Assembly (NCBI GenBank): GCA_030411725.1
Contig: MU839827.1
Coordinates: 1,240,001-1,304,000, forward strand
Origin: Echria macrotheca
Taxonomy: Eukaryota; Ascomycota; Sordariomycetes; Sordariales; Schizotheciaceae
Direction: 5' to 3'
Length of the DNA stretch: 64,000 bases
Positions 45,108-54,823 of this stretch are shown piece by piece (position 1 is the stretch's first letter; each line of letters opens with the position of its first letter). The notes beneath the pieces are model-generated. The model searched no databases. It worked only from the letters and a program-made list of their open reading frames with translations, and was not told where the DNA came from. The translations under genes were made by a program, and so were the position numbers.

Positions 45108-45708
45108 TCAGCCCGTGAGTGTATTATCCGTATTGTCTGTATTGTCTGTCCTGGCCTCTTCTAGCTTGCGGTATTTTCTACGGGCCTTTTTGACTGCGCT
45201 GGCGTAGCGTTTTTGCTTGATGGTGCCGACGATGGCTGTTCGGCTCTCGTTGCCATTTTGGAGCTCGTCGAGGCGGGCGGCTAACAATTCGCGGGCCGTC
45301 TTGCGATTCTGCTCGCGCGAGCGGGTGGCCTGGCACTTGACGACGATGCCGGTGGGGATATGGCGGAGCTGAACGGCCGAGTTTGTTTTGTTCTAGTGAC
45401 GGTAATAAAAAGAGTCATGAGTTGTGTGTGTTGCAGAGACGTTTGAGAGGGAAGGGGAAGGGGGGTGGTACAATTTTCTGGCCGCCTGGTCCGGTGCCTT
45501 TTATGAAGAATTCTTCTATTTCTCCCTCTGGTGGTGGTTTTGGGCGCGGGGGGAGGGATTTTTGGGGGTTGGAGGTTGTTGTTGTGAAGGTTTTTTTCTG
45601 CTGTATTGCGAGTGATGGTGTTGGTGATGGTGTTGGTCGGAGGAGTAGTGGTATTGAGGATCGTAGGAAGGTAGTTCGTCGAACGGCGGCGCGGAATGGC
45701 GCGTTCAT
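45108..45708 (-). CDS. Mitochondrial GGQ release-factor-like protein (MTRFR/Rso55 type)
   Basis: Proteins of this small family (human MTRFR/C12orf65, yeast Rso55/YLR281C) carry a class I release factor GGQ domain without codon-recognition domains and rescue stalled mitochondrial ribosomes. Exons 45472-45708 and 45108-45392 give 173 aa; the 79-nt intron is GTACCA..TAG. The N-terminus is Arg/Ser/Thr-rich with no acid (MNAPFRAAVRRTTFLRSS), a presequence. GGQ lies at residues 75-77 in IKGTGPGGQKI, and the intron follows directly. Exon 2 opens NKTNSAVQLRHIPTGIVVKC and continues QATRSREQNRKTARELLAARL, then a basic tail for ribosome binding (KQKRYASAVKKARRKYRK). Confidence 0.92.
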
Positions 45709-46343
45709 TTTATTTTATTTTGGAACTGAGCGGTTGACCTGAGGTATGCTGTGAGAATGTGAATGCCGTGTCTGGACTTGTTGGGCCTTGAATGATGTGA
45801 AGCGCAGACGTTGGTGGACGAAGTGTTGAAACGGTGGAGCTTTGACAAGGCTGGCTGGCTGGCTGGCGGTAGTGTCGGGTCAGGTAAGTAGTTATTGATT
45901 GGCCAATCAGACGCCGACCCGGCGATTCCGGGTTATTTAATTATCGGCAGTCGCTTCGCTCGCGCAAACCCCAGTCCGTGAGCCGTGACCCGTCGCGCGT
46001 AAAGGGGGAATTGAACATCAGTTGCTTTTTGTCTCTTTCCTTATCTACAACTTCAACGACAACGATACTGCAGCGGAGATAACCCGACGACTTTTCCCAA
46101 CGCGACGACTTGCGACCGCGACGAGTGCCACTAGGAAAATACAACACCCGACTACGACAAGCGACAGCAACAGCGACCGCGACCGCGACGTTTTGCGCTG
46201 ACGTCCATCCATCCATCATCCCCCCTCGAGACGTCGAGAGAACATCCACACCCCGTAACCGTAACCGTAACCGCACAACATTACAGTACCCAAGCAGACG
46301 GACGGGACGGACGCCGGGCAGAAGGGAAAGAGACAACAAAAAA
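45709..46343. promoter_or_regulatory. Divergent promoter, release-factor-like / SPT small subunit
   Basis: These 635 bp lie between divergent start codons. Near the right end, in the likely 5' leader of the next gene, are short tandem units: GCGACAGCAACAGCGACCGC-type repeats (46160-46192), CCATCCATCCATC (46204-46216) and three GTAACC units (46255-46272). A GGCT tandem (45850-45865) lies further left. Confidence 0.45.
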
Positions 46344-46825
46344 ATGTCATCCTACCTCGAAAAGTTCAGCAAATGGATCCAGCTCAAGATCTACCAATTC
46401 GAAGTGACCTTTTCCGTCTACATTTTCACGCCGATTGAGAAGTTTATCCTCTGTACGTATTTTCTGTCCCCCATTCCCATAGAGAGAGCGAGCGAGCCAG
46501 CGAGCGAGCACAAGAGAGAGGCAGACAGAGAGAAAGAGAGAGAGAAAAGAGAAAGAGAAAGGGAGAAAGAGAATGGGGGCTAACGGTGACAAAAAAAACA
46601 GACTCGGTCCTCTTCCTCCTCTTCTCCCTAACCTTCATCGCAACCGTCCTCTACCTCCCGCACCACGTGCAGTTTATCCTCAATCGTGCTTGGTTCTATA
46701 TGCACGGCGATGCGGTCGACGGGGTGGGTAGGGTTGGGTCGGTCTTGGGGGAGAAGATTGTGACGGCCACGGCGACCGGGGGAGATGTGGTGAGGACTAC
46801 TGCTGGGGTTGTGAGGGAGCTTTGA
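46344..46825 (+). CDS. Serine palmitoyltransferase small subunit
   Basis: Small subunits (ssSPT; yeast Tsc3-like role) bind the Lcb1/Lcb2 dimer in the ER and raise sphingoid-base synthesis. Exons 46344-46452 and 46602-46825 give 110 aa, joined across a 149-nt intron (GTACGT..ACAG). The family signature is WIQLKIYQFEVTFSVYIFTPIEKF, followed by the membrane helix YSVLFLLFSLTFIATVLYLPHHVQF. The C-terminal 40 residues are Gly/Val/Thr-rich. The intron contains a long GA/GC-GAGC simple repeat (46480-46575). It faces ELP2 tail to tail. Confidence 0.88.
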
Positions 46826-47286
46826 GGAGCTTTGAGATATAGGAGATGGGGCGGGGAGAGAGGTGGGTGGGATGGAGGGGGGATGGGTGTATAATGGTAT
46901 GAGGGAAAGAGATGGGGGGTTAATGTGATGCGGGTATGGAATAAGGGGTTGAGTATATAACGGTAAAGAAGGGGGTTACGAGGGATGGGGTGGTGATGGG
47001 ATGTGGGATTAACTTATCCCGGCGAGTAGTGTGAGGCCAAAGGTTGTGAGAGAGATGGTGGAAGAAGTGGTAACCTGGGATGTGTTCAAGAAACGACCAC
47101 CCCAAAAACATCAGTGTTATCCGTCGAGGGAATCGACGCGGGGGTGGTGGCAAGTGTCATCGACTGTTATAGGATCCGGCGTTAAGGCATGGCAACGGTG
47201 GCACAGTATAGACATGGGGCAGGCAGATTATGGCCAACTAATTATTTTCCAAAAGCCGATCCATGCGGTATAACATGTCTATTTTC
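46826..47286. other. Intergenic between convergent SPT small subunit and ELP2
   Basis: These 461 bp lie between two stop codons. The left part is a G-rich GGGAT/GAGGTGGG stretch (46840-47000) with no coding signal. Confidence 0.55.
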
Positions 47287-49812
47287 TCAGTCCAGGATCG
47301 TGTATATCCTCACCGACCCGTCTCCCCCCGCCAGGGCGAGTGTCTTCTCACCGTCCCTCGCCGGCCGCCAGGCAAGCTGCATTATCTCCTTATGTAGTGT
47401 GTCCTGCTCCGTCTCTGGCGCCGTCACTCCCTCGACGGTTACCGTGCCTGCATCGTCTAACTTGAGGTACAGCACGGCAAGTTTCCCCCGCTCGCTGCCC
47501 GTCGCAAGCACTAGTCCCCCACCGGGCGTGATGTCCGGCCAGAAATCCAGCGCTTTCGTGGCTTCCGGTGTCTCCTTTTCCTTTTTCTCATTCTCCTCCT
47601 CTTTATGCAACTGTGGAATAGTCAGTGCAAATGAGAACTTGTCTTGTCCGTCCCGCCTTGTCCAGATCCTGATCAGCGACTCCCTAGCCGCTGTGGCGAA
47701 CAGATTTCCCGTCGGCGCCCACGCTGCATCAAAGATCTGGCGACTATGCCCCTTGAATGTCTGGAGAAGTGTGTAACAGCAACCGTCGTCGCTGTCGCGT
47801 CGCTCGTAGACCGCCCACAGCCTATCACGGCCGACACTCAGTAGATAGCGGTCGTCGGGGGAGAAGCGAAGTCGCGTGACCGTCAGCGAGTGCGCGGCCA
47901 GCGGAGGCCTGACCTCGGTCCACTTTGCCGTCTCGAACAAGCGCACGACAGCATGGTTGGGGCTACTAGCGTGACATGCGCTCGCGACGAACCTGCCGTC
48001 GTGGCTTGTCGCCAGGCATGAAATCTCATAGCCGTGGCCGTACAGTTTCTCGATCTCGGGCCAAAGCGTGTGCCGGCTGAGAGATTCCTCGAACGGCGGG
48101 TGGTCGATCTCGAGGGCTGAGCGACGCACCGCGCCAGCGGGATCGAGAGTGACGCCATTTCCATCGCTCATGTGCGGGTCTGTCGGATCAAGCATCGCAG
48201 CATCGCCGTCGTCATCCACCACGTCGATAGCCTTGTTGGACAGGCCCAGCACCGGCATATTGGCCGCGTCAGGCAACGAGCCTGCATCCGACAAGTCGCC
48301 TGAATCAGTCAGCCGGTGCAGCATGCTGGCGATGGCCCTCGGCTCCCTGAAGACTCTCATCAGCTTCTCCTCGGCACCCGAGACAAAGGTGGTGGGGTTG
48401 ATCCAGTCGACGCAGTTGAGGTCGTAGCCGTGGATCTGGGGGCGTGCCATCTCGTGCCAGCTGCGTAAGCCCGGACTTTGTACCCATTCAGCGTGGAGTC
48501 GCGTTGTCCGGTCCAAGCTGGTGGAGAGAAGGTAGGCGCCATCCGGGGACCACGAGATGCCCGTCACGGCGCGCGTGTGCCCCGAGATAGCAGGCTTCTG
48601 TTCCCACTTGCCCTCGGCCCCGTCGTAGTCCCAGCGGCGCCAGCTCCCGGTCCGGCTGAATGTGATGATCGAGTCACCGTCGGGCGACCAGAGACCGGTC
48701 CAGAAGCCGCCAACGCTCCCCGTGGCCGTTGTGGCGCCCTTTTCTCTGCTAACTTCACCGAGGCGGGAAACCGCAACCCAAATGCCCGACTGCTCATCCA
48801 ACTCCCAGATAGCCAGCGAGTTGTCCGCTGAGGCAGAGAGCAACCGCAGTGTACCGTCCCAGGATCGTGACCATCTCCCGCTATAGATCCAGTCCTCGTG
48901 TCCGAGAAGGAGAGCTTCAAACAGGACGCAGTACTCAGATACTTCGACGTCGAACCTGTAGGTCTTGTTGCTCGGCACCAGCGCACCAGCTGCCTCCATC
49001 CCATCCGCCTTGCCGGTTGACGCATGTTTTCCCGGATGGATGCGCCAGAGACGGATGTATTTGTCCTGGCTGGCCGAGGCGAGGAGGAGATCGCTCACTG
49101 TTCCATCTGGCTTCTCGAGGACAAAGTCCAGTGACCGGACCCAGGTTTCATGGCCCGAGAGTGTCGCTTGGAGGGTGAAATATGGCGCTCTCTTGGTGCT
49201 GCCATCGGCTGTGAATATCTGAACGACGTTGCTAGTTCCAGCCACGGCCAAAACAAGGTGTCCACGTCTTCCCACGGGGCTAAGAGCCGCAGCCATCGGG
49301 AAATACCTCCCAGTTGTGTTGATCTTCTGGAAAACCTCTGGCATGGCGGAATCACCCGCCCCCACCCTCCACACTTGGATGGTTGCATCAGCAGCCCCCG
49401 TTACGAATATCCGTCTATAGTGGGAGACCGTAGGTTTCTTGAGCACCGCAATGCAGTTGACTGGCGAGGTATGGATCCCCTTGAACTCCTCCCAGCCTAT
49501 GAGCCTTCTCCGCTCGATGTCCAGACACCACCAAAAGACCGAGCCTTCTTCGCCAGCAGTGACTAGGTGTGTTATATTGGCGTAGCTGAGTCGTGGGATG
49601 AACCTGACGGCTCTGACATGGGCATGATGACCGCGGAGGATTTGCGTCACGCCCGCTGGATCCTGGGGATACCAGAGGCAGACATTGCGGTCGGATCCAA
49701 AGGCAACAACACCCTGATCTCCCCAGTCCGCCGCCTGTGGATGGTTGTTCGCGCCAGCTGAGATGTAAAGCGCTGCGGAGCGCATGAGTTTAGGCGGAGG
49801 TAGTGTAGCCAT
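47287..49812 (-). CDS. ELP2: Elongator subunit Elp2 (WD40)
   Basis: Elp2 is the double beta-propeller subunit of Elongator, which starts 5-carboxymethyl modification of wobble uridine in tRNA. The single exon encodes 841 aa, with no intron visible. WD-type repeats are seen throughout: GSDRNVCLWY near 38, HHAHVRAVRF near 62, AGEEGSVFWW near 88, ATLSGHETWVRSLDF near 228 with SASQDKYIRLW, ISGHTRAVTGISWSPDGAYLLSTSLDRTTRLHAEW, and HSLTVTRLRFSPDDRYLLSVGRDRLW and FKGHSRQIFDAAWAPTGNLFATAARESLIRIW near the end. The HAEW strand after the conserved SLDRTTR is typical of Elp2. It shares a 341-bp promoter with URM1. Confidence 0.95.
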   Translation of the reverse strand: MATLPPPKLMRSAALYISAGANNHPQAADWGDQGVVAFGSDRNVCLWYPQDPAGVTQILRGHHAHVRAVRFIPRLSYANITHLVTAGEEGSVFWWCLDIERRRLIGWEEFKGIHTSPVNCIAVLKKPTVSHYRRIFVTGAADATIQVWRVGAGDSAMPEVFQKINTTGRYFPMAAALSPVGRRGHLVLAVAGTSNVVQIFTADGSTKRAPYFTLQATLSGHETWVRSLDFVLEKPDGTVSDLLLASASQDKYIRLWRIHPGKHASTGKADGMEAAGALVPSNKTYRFDVEVSEYCVLFEALLLGHEDWIYSGRWSRSWDGTLRLLSASADNSLAIWELDEQSGIWVAVSRLGEVSREKGATTATGSVGGFWTGLWSPDGDSIITFSRTGSWRRWDYDGAEGKWEQKPAISGHTRAVTGISWSPDGAYLLSTSLDRTTRLHAEWVQSPGLRSWHEMARPQIHGYDLNCVDWINPTTFVSGAEEKLMRVFREPRAIASMLHRLTDSGDLSDAGSLPDAANMPVLGLSNKAIDVVDDDGDAAMLDPTDPHMSDGNGVTLDPAGAVRRSALEIDHPPFEESLSRHTLWPEIEKLYGHGYEISCLATSHDGRFVASACHASSPNHAVVRLFETAKWTEVRPPLAAHSLTVTRLRFSPDDRYLLSVGRDRLWAVYERRDSDDGCCYTLLQTFKGHSRQIFDAAWAPTGNLFATAARESLIRIWTRRDGQDKFSFALTIPQLHKEEENEKKEKETPEATKALDFWPDITPGGGLVLATGSERGKLAVLYLKLDDAGTVTVEGVTAPETEQDTLHKEIMQLAWRPARDGEKTLALAGGDGSVRIYTILD

Positions 49813-50153
49813 TCTATATCAAGAAATAGAAAAGAAAAAAGTGGTGGGAAGTAGAAGGCCGGATGACTTGCTTGTCGCCAGCCAAGTCGAGCTTCGTCCA
49901 GTCTGTGCGTATCGCTATCTTGGCGTGGTCGTGCTTGCCAGATGCATGGCATCAAAGTGTGGTGTGTGGTGTGAAAGCATCCTCAGGTTGAGTCACTGTT
50001 TCTGATTGGCTCCTGCCCAAAGTTGCAAAGATTTTTGGAGCCCTCAGCGTGCTTCAACCCTAACCCCTTTGCCTTTCCAAACCCTTCTTTGGGACCGACT
50101 GGCAACTGCCCAACTTCCATCAACGAGCTGGAAGTACATCCGACTCTCCCATC
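49813..50153. promoter_or_regulatory. Bidirectional ELP2/URM1 promoter
   Basis: These 341 bp drive two genes of one tRNA-modification pathway. A perfect TGAGTCA (Gcn4/CPC-1 type) lies at 49989-49995, an ATTGG (CCAAT reverse) at 50005-50009, and a telomere-like AACCCTAACCCC at 50056-50067. All three are on the URM1 side of the middle. Confidence 0.5.
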
Positions 50154-50595
50154 ATGTCAGAAACAGCAGCCGAGCCCAAGATGGCCATCACGGTCGACTT
50201 CTCGTGAGTTGCACATTCCACAGTGAACACGCCGTGCTAACTCGACATCAGTGGGGGTCTGGAAATGCTCTTTTCCAACCAGCGACGCCACGCCCTGTCG
50301 ATTCCCGCCCATGACAAGGACGGCAAGCCGTCCAACATCGCCTTCCTCATCAGCCACCTCTGCAAGACCCTGATGAAGGATCCCCGGACCGACCTGTTCG
50401 TCCTGGACGACCACATGTAAATCCCCGACTGACAATCTCGAAAATGTGGTGACTGACACAGAATCCAATCATACCAGCCGCCCAGGCATCTTGGTGCTCA
50501 TCAACGACGCCGATTGGGAGCTGGAAGGCGAGGAGGCATATGAGATCCAACCCGGCGACAACATCCTCTTCGTCTCGACTCTGCACGGCGGTTAG
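50154..50595 (+). CDS. URM1: Ubiquitin-related modifier Urm1
   Basis: Urm1 is the sulfur carrier that, activated by Uba4, thiolates wobble uridine (s2U34) with Ncs2/Ncs6, and can also be conjugated to proteins. Exons 50154-50203, 50252-50416 and 50478-50595 give 110 aa. The protein reads VDFSGGLEMLFSNQRRHALS, NIAFLISHLCKTLMKDPRTDLFV, HIRPGILVLINDADWELEGE and ends in the essential Gly-Gly (FVSTLHGG). Introns are 48 nt (GTGAGT, CTAAC) and 61 nt (GTAAAT, CTGAC); the second acceptor is the later CAG at 50475-50477, which gives HIRPG. The start MSETAAEPKMAITV is chosen for frame and length. Confidence 0.95.
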
Positions 50596-53133
50596 GTCCG
50601 GCTCACGAACACACACGCCCACCACCACCACTCCCTCTTGGGTTCTTCCCCCGGCTGTTGTGTTTGTGTTGTCTGCCCATCCCCCATTACAAGAACCCGG
50701 TAATGGGCTGGCCAATTTCTATGCGTCGAGCGAGAGCTGCTGCAGCGTCTTGTGAAACCCGAACCTGCCCCAGTCCATCTGTTTTCCAAACCATTGTCAC
50801 GAGCCTCGGCCAGTGCGAGTTGCACAGCGTCCCCCCTCAATGTCCATATCCATCCCAACCCAACGGGTGGTCAGGACCTCATCGATCAGAGATCCAGAGA
50901 GCGGGAGGAGGCAGCGGCGGCAACAGCCAAATAAATCAAGACACCAAGGACAGACGAAGCCAGCCAGCATCTCTAAACCACGTGGACACACAGAGACGAA
51001 AAGTCCCCCACCTGCTTTTCCCTTTTCCCTTTCGAATCCCCGTCCTCCTCCGTACATGTTTTACGATGCGGACACGTGCCGTTCCCGATTCATGCGCGGA
51101 GCAACGATGTGACAAAACAGTGGCCTACGGGGTGGGTGGGTGGTGGGATGAAGGCTGTTTTTATATGTATGCCGTGTTTCGTGAACCAGTCAATGAATAA
51201 CATATATCGGGCGGTGTAGGGGAAAGGGGGAAACAGATCCATTCGCTCGTCCCAACACATAGCTACCTACATACTCCTTACAGCTGCCAACTCACTTGCG
51301 CATGAAAAACAGGCAGCCGGCATATCTCGGGGGGGCGGGCAGGTGGGGTTTGTTGTCCGCGACAAACACCACACACACACATACACAAGAACCACGCAGC
51401 TCATGCCATGGCAGCTTGTTGACATGGGGAGAAGTTATGGGGTGGGAGGAAAGGGACTGCTGGTGTAAACTGTTTTGGCGATTTATACACACAACAGACA
51501 ATATTTTCGTGGCAACTCTTTGTGTGTGAAGAAGAAAAACTCCCGACTCGACACACATTTCACTGGATGAGGTAAATTGTGGGCCGACAAAACTGAAACT
51601 GCAAGCGCCATACGGTTTAACTACCTTACATATGCACATCTACGGTTTACACCGTGGCTCAAAGATGGCTGCCCGCCGGGAGGAGGGGAGGTGAAAAGTA
51701 ATAAAAATAAAATAAAAGGTGGAAGGAAAGGGAAAAAAAACATAGGGCATAAAACATCAGGTAAAGACAGCCACCGACAAAGCAACCCCTTTTCCATCGA
51801 ATCGCTGAGCCGAGTCTCCTCCCAACAACTCGAGAAGCAGACCAAACCTAGGTAACCCCCACCGTCAGGTCAAAAAGGCTTGATCATAAACTAAACCAGA
51901 CAAGACATGTGCCACAAGAAGACCGACAAACAATTTGCCCAACCATGGTCCTCTTGCTGTCGTGTAATCTCTGTGTGTATGTGTGTGTGTGTTGGACAAG
52001 ATCTTGATTTGCCTCCCAAGGTGCGGCATTTTGGCTGCCAAGGTGGTCACGCTTCCTCCTGCTGCTTCCCCCCCTTTCTGCTCTACGGTTCCTATTCTGC
52101 TCCCCAACTGCAAGTCCGATCGGCCACCAGTAGAATAAGTCACAACCCTCTCCTCAACCATACGGAGACCCCTTCTTAATAATACTTTGGTTTTATTCAT
52201 TTCTTCTACTTTCTCTCCCTCCTAGCATCCTGATGTGCAAACCCGCTTACATGCAACCCGCATCTATGGCCCCCTCACCCCCTGACCACTCCTGTGCTGC
52301 TCATCCCCAATTGTCGCCATCTAGCCCGCTGTCCTCCATCGCTTGACTTTCGTTCCTCCATGTACCTCCTCTAGATGCAATGCCCCCTTAATATCCACCT
52401 TGTGCAAACGCCTCAGCTGCCGATATGCTTTCATATGTCCTCGGTCTCTTCTTCGCCGCCAGAGTCCAGCGGGAGACTAATATCCCCCAAGGGGCACTGG
52501 ATGCAGAACCATCCCTCCCCCTCCCCCCAAGCCATGCACCTAGCAGCGCTTCCCAGGTCGACTCCTCGTGTATTTTTGTTTTCGCATATGCCCCCTTGGT
52601 GCCCGAACCAAGAGACGATCCAAGGACAAGCCAAAGGGAGTAAAGCAAAACGCTCAAAGGAAAACAAAACCGCGCAAACATGAAAATCAGGCGCAAAAAT
52701 GACAGATACCCACACAACCCACCAATCCAACCCCCCTCTAAAGATGCTGGTATCGATCCGGCCCGAAACAAGTTATAAAAATCGCAACCATCCGCCGCCC
52801 CCTTCAACACTCCTCATAAAGATGCAATTGTCCCTCCTAAACGTAGCGAAATGGAAAACACCCTGCATCGTCCATAAAACAGCGAAAGGAAATATGTCCA
52901 ACCGAAGCACTCGAGCAATCGGCGGCAAAAAACTACAATACATATTATAGAGGAAAGGGGCAAAGAAATGTTTTTGAGGAACAGTAAAATTTCAGACAGC
53001 CGATCCATGAAACTGAAAAGCAAAAAAAACCACCTGAGAGGGTGAGGAAATTCATGTCCACATCATCATAAAAATCTCGTATTCTTACCGTCTCCGGTGG
53101 CGACGGGGAGCCGCCCATCGGGAGCGGCATTCT
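50596..53133. other. Long gene-free stretch between convergent URM1 and C2H2 factor
   Basis: About 2.5 kb between two 3' ends, with no frame I would call a gene. It holds simple repeats: (AC)n at 51368-51386 and (TG)n at 51971-51993. Several A-rich and CT-rich blocks (51690-51740, 52190-52330) suggest long 3' UTRs. A small unannotated non-coding RNA could hide here, but I see no RNA-family motif. Confidence 0.5.
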
Positions 53134-54823
53134 TCAGTACAACCGATCTCCAAATGCAAGCTCCCGGCCTTGATCCTCGTCGTAGACCGGCCCGGTGGTA
53201 GTGGACGATGGAGCGCTGCTGGTGATGCTTCCCTCCTCGGTGTCGAACATGTCGTAGGCCCCATGGGGTTCTCGGTTGATACTCAGCAGCATGTTTGGTC
53301 GGCACAAACTGAAGGATGCGGGGTGGCTCAGCTCGTGAAAGGGTGGCCTCGAATGTGTAGGCGGCGGCGTGTGAAGTTGCGGGAGCCCGTGTGGCATCCC
53401 CGACGGGACCTGGGGAGGTATACATGTTATCGGGCTCGTCGACGGAGCGCGGTTGATGCACCAGACCCTTCGATGTTTACCACGACCCTTGATACCCTTG
53501 TTGCTGTTCTTGTACAGGGTAACGAAGTATTCCCACAGCTCCTTGTCCTCCCTCGACGCACTGTTGTACCCTTCGGCTGAGGCGAACTTGGCCGTGAGGG
53601 AGGTCAGTGTATCGATGTGAAATCGATTCTGATGTGACTACAGAGGGGATTTAGCATATTAACACGATACACCAGGTTGAGTATTCACCTTCAGGTTGCC
53701 AAGCTGCGTGAAGGCCTTGTTGCAGCTATCGAGCTTGCAGATAAACGGCTTGGCCTGAGTGTGTGTCTTGAGATGTGCTCGCACATTCCCGCGCTGGGCG
53801 AACCGTTTGCTGCATTGAGGGCACTGGTATGGCTTCTCCCCTGTGTGACGCCGTTCATGTGTCTACCCGATTAGCAAGGTTCTCCATTGCTTGATCAGGA
53901 AACCTTACCTTCAAGTTCCCTAGTTGGGAAAACCTCTGGCCACAACCCAAAACTTTGCACATCTAGTCAAGTTAGCACTGGTCCGACGGCAGACGGTCAA
54001 GACATACATAGGGCTTGTCACCGGTGTGAGCCCGCCGGTGGATGTCCAGGTGGGTTTTCTGGTAGAACGTCTTGGAGCAGCCAGGAATGTCGCACCAGTA
54101 GACCTTGCGGTGCTTCTCATCCATGTACATTTGAGGGTTCTGGACTTCATGATTAGACCACGTCCCACCGACCTGGCGAAGTGTCGTACGTACCTGCTCG
54201 GTCTTGGTCTCCTCTGTTGAGGGCGCAGGACCTTGTTCTGCCTTCTTGAGAATAGCTTCCGTGTCGGCCTTGGACTGAAGCGCCTTCATGAGCGTATCAA
54301 CACCCGTATTGAACTCAATCTGGGTCCCGTTGGCCGAGATGTTGTTGGTGATAACCCGTGGACCGCTGCGTTTGCTCGATGTCGACCTGCAAGAAGGGGC
54401 CTCGCTCTTGATCGAAGGACTCCGGCACCTATCGGTAGATACCCGACGGTGTGGGATCTCATGAGGACTGCTCGGGCTCTGTACGGATCCAAATTCGGTC
54501 TCGGCCGGGATAATGCGGGGCTGGGGTCGCTCCTCCTTGAAGACGGGTCCCAAAACTGGCGATGGAGTGAAAGCCTGATACCCGGCATAAGTCACAGGGG
54601 TCTGGTATGGTGCTGCGGGCACACTGGTGATAGAAGCGGGACCAAGAGGCCCATTGGTATAGTAGCTGCCATTCAGCCCCGGCCTCTGGATAGGAGGGTT
54701 GGAAAGAGGTCGGACATCGTAGGACATCATTCCGGAGTCCATCATCACATAGTCAGGGCCCGGGTGGTGCTGGGGCCAACGGGCCCAGCCGGCATGGGCC
54801 GTAGGTTGAGCCGTGAGGGCCAT
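53134..54823 (-). CDS. C2H2 zinc-finger transcription factor (five fingers)
   Basis: Five exons (54194-54823, 54008-54139, 53909-53962, 53689-53862, 53134-53637) give 497 aa. The N-terminal half is disordered, rich in Pro/Ser, with Tyr/Gly motifs. The finger array begins at YWCDIPGCSKTFYQKTHLDIHRRAHTGDKPY and continues MCKVLGCGQRFSQLGNLKTHERRHTGEKPY, CPQCSKRFAQRGNVRAHLKTHTQAKPF and CKLDSCNKAFTQLGNLKSHQNRFH; the fingers are split by introns of 45, 46 and 51 nt. After them KELWEYFVTLYKNSNKGIKGRGKHRRV is a strongly conserved basic block. Similar factors are annotated in Aspergilli as Azf1-like; I am not sure of that name. The first intron (54 nt) is stop-free and in frame. The start is taken at MALTAQPTAH. 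A very long upstream region follows. Confidence 0.85.
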
